Part shown: in pieces, positions 56,997-64,000 of the stretch | Position numbering within the stretch: position 1 is the stretch's first letter | Layout: each line of letters begins with the position of its first letter | Origin: Gnetum montanum | Lineage: Eukaryota > Streptophyta > Gnetopsida > Gnetales > Gnetaceae | Direction: 5' to 3' | Assembly (NCBI GenBank): GCA_015680685.1 | Contig: MNCI01037811.1 | Span: forward strand, 56,697 to 120,696 | Length of the DNA stretch: 64,000 nt | Translations under genes and position numbers: made by a program | Notes under the pieces: generated by a model | Seen by the model: the letters and a program-made list of their open reading frames with translations, nothing else | Databases searched by the model: none | Told to the model about the DNA's origin: nothing

Positions 56997-57869
56997 TGAG
57001 GTATCCCTACACTCAACCATACGAATACAAGCGTTCGCGCATGATTCAGTCAAACTTCACAGACGAACTAGTTGTGGTATCTAGATAGTTACACATTGAT
57101 CATAGTTCATTGTCTTCCCACCTAGACTAGAATTTGCTTGGTCACATATGGTTTACTCTAAAGTGAGGTGAATGATGTAGTCCTAACTAGTGCTACTCTT
57201 AGGGATAATGGAAGATAAGCTTGATTAAACTAATAAGCAGTAGGAAATGAAGTCTAAGCTAGCCTAAGTGTGATGAGCATCCGTCCTTAATCATCCATGC
57301 GCATCTTGAACCTCATGTACTACTTCTAGGATTACCAAGCGCATATTATTTGCGCACTCCTAGATAGACTATTGGGTTACCAAGTAGTTACACTTGAATG
57401 TTAGTGATTAAGTCGTACTCATTCCACATTTAATAATAGGAATAGTAAATGACAGCAAAGAATTATTAACTAAGAAAGCAATAAATAACAATAAGAATTA
57501 AACAATTAAAACTAGCTGAATGCTGCAATGATGGAATAATCTCGATCTTTATTGCCAGTCATGTGTGTGTCTAAGTACGTCACACTTGAATAAAGGTTTT
57601 GTACAATTACAATCATCACACTGCAGGCATGCACTGGGGAAAGAATTGAAATGAATTGAAATTGACAAAAAGACTCTACTCTAACACTATCTGACTCCCC
57701 TTCTTGTGTGCCTAAATGTGGTATTTATAGGCTTACACAGGAATCACAATATCGTGTATTCAATATTGTTATCCAGGCTACGAAATCGCGTACCCAATAT
57801 CGAGGGTCCGATATCAGCACCTAGTTATCAAGGGTCTGATATCAACACCTGAAAAACCATGATTGATCA
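56997..57869 (-). repeat. 5' LTR of element D
   Basis: Aligns with 52057-52966, including the TATA box (57722-57729) and GATATC-rich array (57745-57845). It seems to lack about 30 bp of the U3 start compared with the left copy. Confidence 0.82.
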
Positions 57870-58139
57870 ATAAGGAATTAAGCCAATGTTCTTCTTTATT
57901 ATGATGATTAAATTAGCATGGAACCCACGAGGATCTCCACACTTCTTCTAGCCCCCATTCTAGAAGAAAAGTAGCCTTCAAACCACCAATAAGACATACT
58001 CTCTACATAAGTGAAGATCAAACTTACAACAAAAATTACCTATTCATTAGTTCAAAAAACTAATAATTATATGATTTAGTATTATAATCAATGAAATTAT
58101 GTGTTATTTCAAATATCAAAGTTCGACTCTTTTTGTGGA
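57870..58139. other. AT-rich spacer
   Basis: No gene or repeat recognised. Confidence 0.4.
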
Positions 58140-58850
58140 ATGTGTCAATGCAACTACATTAATGCATTAAAGTCAACGTAAGCAATGCTACATTGATGCA
58201 TTAGTATTAATTCAATAGTCATAAATGCCTATATAAATGAATCTACCTACTACATTTACGATATTTGGTTCATTAATTGTAGGTAGATTCTATCAGTTTG
58301 AATTTATAGAGGGTAGTATCACTTAGTAAGTGTATGTAGTGTGGTGTAATATAATTTTCCAAAACTAAATACATTATATGAGCTATAATAAAGATTAAGA
58401 TTATTTTGCTCTATTGCAATACTTTGACTTAGCTTACATTTTATTTCCTATGTCTTTTATTTTCTATAAAATTAGTTTAATGGTTACTTCCTCTTACACT
58501 TGGTTAATGATTTACTTTTCATTACACAAGTAGACATGACGAAATAAGTACAACCACTCAAGTGTAATATATGTTCACTTGGAAACCTAGTAATGTTAAT
58601 GGTTAGTATGCCTAGTAACATTATGTTTGGCAATCCTAGTAATGAATGTATGCATTCAAGATGTGTATGAAAAGTGTGCCCAAGGATTGATTGCCTTAGA
58701 ATAGATTACACTCTATTTTCTTGTCCATTAGGTTAATTAGTAAGTTTCTATATTTACTAATATTTTAATCATGACCCAACAACATTAACCATCATATGCC
58801 TTAATTACACTTAACAATACGATAGGGGTTCACCCCTCTTATTATATAAA
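58140..58850 (+). repeat. LTR relic related to element B, plus orientation
   Basis: The complement shares with B's LTR the order TTAAGTGTAATTAAGGCATATG, ATAGAGTG/ATAGAGAG, ACATTACTAGGATTnCCAA and GTnGTACTTAT. TATA box CCTATATAAATG at 58230, preceded by ATGCATTA palindromic pieces. No partner LTR in the window, so a solo LTR or a fragment. Confidence 0.55.
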
Positions 58851-59074
58851 TGACCAAACTTTTCCTTACAAAAAACCTTTATTGCATAAAATACCACTTG
58901 TCTATCTCCATTTTGACTATCTTGGTTCAATTCTATTTCCTACATATTTATCAATTTCATAGGAGCATTGACTATAGGTTATGGAAATGTTTGCAATGAG
59001 AGACTTTTTTACCTTGAATTATTACTTTTATTCCGTTACTGTTTCTAGAATTTTGAAAAAAAAAAAAAAGCTAC

Positions 59075-59166
59075 CTTGATGATGGAATCTTGCCTGTCCT
59101 TGTCTGTCATTGCCAAAGTTCTCAATCTCAGAAGGCCTCCCAAGGCCACCGCAAATGGCTGGCAAC
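59075..59166 (-). other. Exon-like block of an unknown host gene
   Basis: 92 bp bounded on the minus strand by a 3' splice site (TTTTTGTACAG) and a 5' splice site (AAG, then GTAGC). Between them one frame of 30 codons reads CQPFAVALGGLLRLRTLAM, then TDKDRQDSIIK. Composition is GC-richer than the flanks. Not recognised; a second possible exon with donor GTAAGA ends at 59768 on the same strand (HDCVLVSNKLELPPIPLKHK). Confidence 0.4.
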
Positions 59167-60242
59167 CTGTACAAAAATTCAGATTATTTTGTACATAAGG
59201 GCTACCTCTTCCAAAGTATGTTTTCATGATTTACTTGCTGTTGCTTTCTTACATTAGTTTTTTGTTCGTTTGTTTCAATTCACCGTTGGCAGCAGTTGAA
59301 TTTGTTGAAGAACCTTTTATCTTCCCAGTACTGTAATTTTGCTCCATATGGGGTTATGATAGTTTTCGATTACCCTGGTTTCAACTTTCAACACAATATA
59401 TGGAATTTGAGATTGCTGAATGTTCAATATGTAGAAAAGACTGAAATAATTTATTATAATTTGTACGGTAAAAATTCCTTTCATACGTATTACTTGGTTA
59501 GATTAACGTGAACGTACTTCGTATAACAGGGAGAAGGGACAGATCGAAGGAAGGTGCACAAATAATTTCTTATAATTTGTAGAGCAAAAATCTATATCGC
59601 ATACCATGAGATAAATGGCTTACAGGTATAGATCCCCAATCAATTTCACGCCCTGAACCTTTCAAGGCAGGTAACTCTGTTACAATGATGTTTAGGATTA
59701 AGAAAGGGTCTTGGCTAAGCTTGTTCTCCATATATCTCGTCTTTTCTGTTCCACGCTCCTGTCTTACTTGGCTTTTGTGCTTAAGGGGAATTGGCGGCAA
59801 TTCGAGTTTGTTTGAGACCAGGACGCAATCATGGACTCTGCTGGAGGTTCTCACTCTCTGAAACCTCGAGCTTGAGAAACAGTTGATTGCATCATTGACG
59901 GGAAAAACGCGTGTGTTTGGAGCCGTTGGGTTTGAACGGTAACGTGGAAGGGTTTGTGCGAAGGGTTTGTGCTCATGCTTGCTGTTTCTGCAAGAGTTTC
60001 GGCAAGGGTTTCAGCGAAGCATCTCAAATTTTCGCATTGCACCGCAGGAAAACGACCTGCATTGTTCCGGCCGGGCACGTTGAAGGAATCCAAAGTTGGT
60101 TGCATTCATCACGCGTGCGTTGCCTAAAATTATCATCCGTTAATAAACCCGGTGAGTTTGTTCCATCATGTTCTGTTTGGTTTTTTTTCATATTTTCTTT
60201 TTGCTTTTCTGAATTGGCTAGGTTTAGGCTCAACGGGTATGC
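59167..60242. other. Region upstream of L1 copy 2
   Basis: Mixed composition. Frames on both strands overlap (59911-60246 plus, 59570-59854 and 59851-60105 minus) and none has a known motif. Weak similarity with the 5' region of L1 copy 1 is visible from about 60148, so the 5' UTR of copy 2 probably starts there or earlier. Confidence 0.45.
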
Positions 60243-61436
60243 ATGACCCAATCCGCTTTGTCTTCTTGCTCCGATGTTGATGTTGGAGGAAAAAAACGTA
60301 AAATAATAGAATCCTCCAATATTAACATTGACTCACAGCCTATTGACAACTCCACCAATATGGATGCAAACGATTCTGTTTTACGTTTTGATTTTCCGGA
60401 AGACATCTTTGACCAAACCGTGCAAACATTTACTCACCTATATACAATTGGCTTCTTCACTGGTAGAATTCCTCCTGCCTCGGTGTTTCAAGATTGGGTT
60501 AAAAAATTTTGGGAACCCCGTAATATTAGAATAACCTTAGTTTCCAATCTCACAAAAAGCTTTTTTTTGTTTGCTTTTGAAACTAAGGCTATGGCAGAGT
60601 TCGTGAAACAACAGTCTATTTGGGATGTTTATGGCTCTTTTTTAGTCCTTCAACCCTGGAAGGAGGATTTCGATCCTAATAAAGCTAGCAAAAGTATTTT
60701 GTCGGTTTGGATCGAATTTCCAGGACTCCCTTCTCATTTTTCTCCCCATGTTGATATCCTTGGTGCACAAGTTGGGGAAGTCATAGGAATGAAGAGCTTT
60801 TTAGGCTTCCGTCCACGACCTACTCGACGAGTGTGCGTCAAAATCGATATGCAAAAGCCACGTCCTAATTCACTAGAAGTTTATGTAAAAGGAAAGACCT
60901 TTGTTCAAAAAATCTCATATCTTACACTTCCCAACAGTTGTTATTACTGCCTTGATCCGAACCACCGTAAAGCTCAATGCCCGAAGTTACTGGCCAAGCT
61001 TGAAGCTGAGCGAATTTTAGCAGAACAAGTTAGTGAAGAACTAAAATCTCAAAACATATCTCAGGACATAGGCAAGGATAATGTCGAGGATCAATCAACT
61101 AAACCTCCTTCTTCGGATTCTAAGGTGTCCGACATGGATGATATGAAAACTGATGATACTAATGTTACTAAGACTCCTCTTAATCAGGAAAGGGCCTCAA
61201 AAGATGCTACTAGTGGTTGGGAGCGTGTTACCCGGAAATCTTATGCCTCAGTCACACGTGATAACCCTATCTTCAGTGCCTTCCCTAAAGGGCATCGATC
61301 ATCGACTAGTGCTAGCCAGTCCATTAACAAAAGAACAAGTGCTCGACGTCCTCTAGTTAACAACTTTGAATCTAGGAATTCTTTTAAGGCCTTGGTGGTT
61401 GAGGAGGATCCTCCTTCTTCTACACAAACCCAATGA
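60243..61436 (+). CDS. L1 ORF1 protein, copy 2 (intact, 397 aa)
   Basis: The only complete multi-domain ORF in the window. Residues about 40-180 form a DUF4283-like RNA-binding region (LRFDFPEDIFDQTVQTFTHL, WVKKFWEPRNIRITLVSNL, QPWKEDFDPNKA). A zinc knuckle CYYCLDPNHRKAQC (C-x2-C-x4-H-x4-C) lies at about residues 237-250. An acidic/Ser-rich linker and a conserved C-terminal motif SGWERVTRKSYASVTRDNP, then SARRPLVNNFESRNSFKALV, complete it. Role: nucleic-acid binding in the LINE ribonucleoprotein. Its TGA (61434-61436) overlaps the ORF2 ATG, suggesting coupled translation. The start at 60243 is the first ATG in frame; copy 1 supports a start within about 20 residues of it. Confidence 0.92.
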   Translation: MTQSALSSCSDVDVGGKKRKIIESSNINIDSQPIDNSTNMDANDSVLRFDFPEDIFDQTVQTFTHLYTIGFFTGRIPPASVFQDWVKKFWEPRNIRITLVSNLTKSFFLFAFETKAMAEFVKQQSIWDVYGSFLVLQPWKEDFDPNKASKSILSVWIEFPGLPSHFSPHVDILGAQVGEVIGMKSFLGFRPRPTRRVCVKIDMQKPRPNSLEVYVKGKTFVQKISYLTLPNSCYYCLDPNHRKAQCPKLLAKLEAERILAEQVSEELKSQNISQDIGKDNVEDQSTKPPSSDSKVSDMDDMKTDDTNVTKTPLNQERASKDATSGWERVTRKSYASVTRDNPIFSAFPKGHRSSTSASQSINKRTSARRPLVNNFESRNSFKALVVEEDPPSSTQTQ

Positions 61437-64000
61437 AGTGTTGTTCATGGAATGTTAGGGGCCTTTCAGACCCTCGTCGACGATATATAGTTTGAGATTA
61501 TATTCGAAGACATTCCTTTGACGTTGTTTGTCTTCAAGAAGTTAAAATCCAAGGATTCAATCTTCAAATTTGTTGCCAGAGCATTTTTCCCAATAGTTCT
61601 TATGTTCCTACTCACCATGAACATGGTAAAGGGGGGGCTATAATTTTTCTCCACAATAAGTGGCAGGAGTCTGTTCTTGATCACGGTTGCGACACTTTAG
61701 GGCATTGTAGTTGGCTTCGATTACGGTACGCTAATGAGATCTTAGGGATTGTCTCCATTTATGCTCCTTGTCACTCAACTGATCGGAAGCTCTTGTGGAA
61801 TTGGCTCAGTCACAACTTACCCAAAGCTAACTGGATTATTGCAGGGGACTTTAACATGATTGAGCATCCTAAGGATAAAATTGGAGGGCAAAGGGGTGGT
61901 TTAGATAACAGGGAGCTTTCTGAGTGGCTCTCGTTGAAACGTCAATTAAAGTTGCACGAAGCTAATGAAAACTATTACCCGTCTAGTACCTCTAACTGGT
62001 TCACTTGGAGTAATGCTAGACATGGTGCTTCCTATATCTCTTCTCGGTTGGATCGGGTTTATCTATCTACTAATCCCCTTATTCATTTTACTTCTACCAA
62101 CGGTGCCCCTGTCCAAGCAGATTATACCCAGGTTTTGTCTGATCATTATCCTATTCATTGGTCTCTTTCCCACTCTGGGAACTCCTACTCTTCTAACGAT
62201 CTTTATATCTTTAACACTGCCTTTCTTCAGAGTTCCTCCCTTTGCTCTCTATTGATGCAAATTTGGAATGTGCATCCTAAACCCCTTGGTGAAGATGGTT
62301 GGATTGATTGGTGGAATAATGCTTGTATCCGCCTCCAACGGTTTTCCAAACATGCGGGTAAACTGGTGGCTTCACGGCTAAGTTCTCACAAGTCCAACCT
62401 TCATGAGGAAATCTCCCTTCTTCAAAATACTATCAATACAGCAGAGGCTACTGGGGCTCACTTTAGTCGTTTGAAACGTGCCAAAGAGAACCTACGTATC
62501 ATGGATCACTATGAAGCTAGAGGTGCTCATCTCCGTGCTCGTCTCTCTTGGCTTCGCATGGGTGACCAGGCTACTACTGGTTTTTTTCGTCTACTCAAAG
62601 GGGGGAACCCATCCCATAAAATTCCAGCTATTCAAGTCAAAGACAATATCTTCACCTCCAAGGATGACATTTTACAGGCCTTCTTTGAGTTCTACTCTCG
62701 AACTTTTCGAAAAAAGGTGATTGACCCCATAGCAGTAAATACTTGTTTAGGAGTTATTACTCCTTTTAATCGTTCCATCTTTGGTGATGCTTCTCTTCTT
62801 TCCAAAAAGGATCTTGGTAATGCTCTTCAACAACTCCACGATGGTAAAGCCCCTGGTATGGATGGCCTTCCCACAGAATTTTTTAAGAAATTCTGGCCTA
62901 CTCTTCAAGACATTGTCTATAGTGTGTATAAGGAAGCTCTTAGGGTAGGATCCTTTGGTAAGCAGATTAATGCTGGTATTATTAAGCTTCTTCCTAAATC
63001 AGGAGATCGCATGAGCATAAGTAATTGGCGCCCTATCACTCTCTTGAATGTTATCTTTAAAATAGTAGCCAAAGCTATCGCTAATAAACTTAAACCTTTT
63101 CTTCCTCATCTTATAAGCAAGGAGCAAACCGGTTTTGTTCAAGGAAGGTATATTTTAGATAATGTTGTTACTGCTATTGAGGGCTTGCATTGGGCTTCTT
63201 CCACTAATCAAAATGCCATTCTTCTTAAGTTGGATTTTGCTAAAGCCTACGACATGCTTGATTGGTCCTTTTTAAAAAGTATAGTCAAACACCATAACTT
63301 AGGTAATGTTTTTGAAAGACATATCGATCTTGTTTTGTCAGAGGCCTCTTCAGTCATTTGCATTAACGGATCCTTCTCTAAGGTCATTGAGCTTCAAAAA
63401 TCAGTTCGACAGGGGTGCCCTTTAGCCCCTTATCTTTTCATCCTGGCTGCTGATGCTCTTGGAGCTGTTCTTAGATCTCATAACAATTCTATGCGGCTAA
63501 GAGGTATCTCTCTCCCACAACAAGCAAAGGATCTTGTTTACAGCCACTTTGCAGATGATACTTTTATCACTTTGATTGAGGATCATAATAATTTTAACGC
63601 TGCCTTGCATTGCATAGATATTTACTGTAGAGCCTCAGGAGCTAAGATCAATTGGAACAAAACACAAGCCATCCGCTCTAGCTTCTCTCCTAGGCCTCCT
63701 TGGACTTATCATTTTGATATCAATTGGCTATCTCCTACTGATAATTTCACCCTTCTAGGCATCCCTATTGCTCTATTTGCTACTCCCACTACCATATGGA
63801 ACAATGTGGTGGAAAAGGTGAAACATAAAGCTTTGAAATGGGCTTCTAAACCCTTATCTCTTGTAGGTAGATTTATTGTCGTTAATCATATTTTGAGCTC
63901 AACGCATGTCTATTACTCTTCCTTTATGGCTCCTTCAAAATCTTCTTTTCAATGCATCAACAACATACTTAGAAATTTCCTTTGGGGGGATAAGGATGAT
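61433..64000 (+). CDS. L1 ORF2 protein, copy 2 (partial; endonuclease and reverse transcriptase; one early stop)
   Basis: Begins MKCCSWNVRGLSDPRRRY. Codon 21 is TGA (61493-61495), where copy 1 has CAA; the remaining 835 codons are open to the window edge. The apurinic-type endonuclease (residues 1-230) keeps LQEVKIQG, GDFNMIEHP, SRLDRVYLS and SDHYPIHW, covering the catalytic Glu, Asp-Asn and His. RT: GKAPGMDGLPTEFFK, IIKLLPKSGD, NWRPITLLN, KEQTGFVQGRY, KLDFAKAYDMLDW, VRQGCPLAPYLF and HFADDTF with the catalytic FADD (63553-63561). An internal start after codon 21 would lose part of the endonuclease. It performs target-primed reverse transcription. Confidence 0.92.

Larger units (their letters stand above)
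52057..57869 (-). mobile_element. Element D: short non-autonomous relative of element B
   Basis: Two similar LTRs (52057-~52995 and 56997-~57869), primer site TTGGCGCTGTTTCCGAGG internal to the right LTR, gag on the minus strand, and the first part of the M-A-P-K ORF next to the left LTR. No protease, RT, RNase H or integrase is visible in 53600-54900. LTR ends near GGTAnCCCTACACnCAACCATACGAAT match element B. Possible target duplication AAAAG (52052-52056) against ATAAG (57870-57874) is imperfect. Confidence 0.82.
60148..64000 (+). mobile_element. L1-type LINE, copy 2 (young, runs off the window)
   Basis: Intact ORF1 and an ORF2 with only one stop in 856 visible codons. The same family as copy 1 (44866-50150), but much less decayed, so a later insertion. 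The 3' end lies outside. Confidence 0.92.

Noticed and set aside
60024-60251. Minus-strand 75-aa frame upstream of L1 copy 2
   Set aside because: It overlaps the L1 5' UTR and plus-strand ORF1 start, with no motif or splice context.

Overview
This is repeat-dominated plant nuclear DNA. Every recognisable coding unit belongs to a retrotransposon: Ty3/gypsy elements of the Athila/Tat branch, plant L1-type LINEs with a DUF4283-like domain plus zinc knuckle, and a plant RTE-type LINE tail. Most copies are old, full of stop codons and nested in one another, which suggests a large, slowly purged land-plant genome (a gymnosperm would fit, but the sequence does not prove it). No intact host gene, tRNA, rRNA or CRISPR array was seen.

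Layout. (1) 1-3718 and 21171-~21965: 3' part of a plus-strand Tat-like element (OUT): integrase remnant, satellite, 3' UTR, polypurine tract, and an LTR split by the next element. (2) 3719-21165: element A, minus strand, 17.4 kb, flanked by the 5-bp target duplication CCATT. It has LTR, PBS, gag, protease, satellite, a multi-exon gene on the OPPOSITE strand with its own TATA box, satellite, RT, RNase H, integrase, satellite, PPT, LTR. (3) ~21973-28387 and 41684-43419: element C, plus strand, gag and protease then only the integrase tail, so RT to the integrase core is missing. (4) 28388-41678: element B, minus strand, 13.3 kb, target duplication AGTGG, inserted in the 3' LTR of C. It is Athila-like gag-pro-RT-RH-INT followed by a long extra sense ORF with its own TATA box. 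(5) 43420-44391: AT-rich DNA with a 163-bp tandem duplication. (6) ~44870-50150: decayed L1 copy 1. (7) 50524-51418: a GC-rich host-like fragment and an RTE-type LINE tail. (8) 52057-~57869: element D, minus strand, short and non-autonomous: gag plus the start of the same extra ORF as B. (9) ~58140-58850: a B-like LTR relic. (10) 59075-59166: an exon-like block. (11) ~60150-64000: L1 copy 2, with intact ORF1 and ORF2 open to the window edge except for one early stop.

The most interesting thread joins items 2, 4 and 8. A and B each carry an extra gene beginning M-A-P-K, with its own promoter and a coiled-coil C-terminal part; D keeps the start of it. In A the short palindromic motif packed into the LTR U3 (TAGCGTAGC) also lies upstream of the TATA box and in introns of the extra gene. 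In B a different palindrome (GAGGCCTC core) likewise occurs both in the LTR U3 and just upstream of the extra gene's TATA box. OUT and D have yet other palindromes in the same U3 position. This looks like an element-specific cis code shared by the LTR and the accessory gene. One explanation is an element-encoded regulator or anti-silencing factor acting on its own repeats, comparable in logic to VANC proteins of VANDAL transposons. That function is inference.
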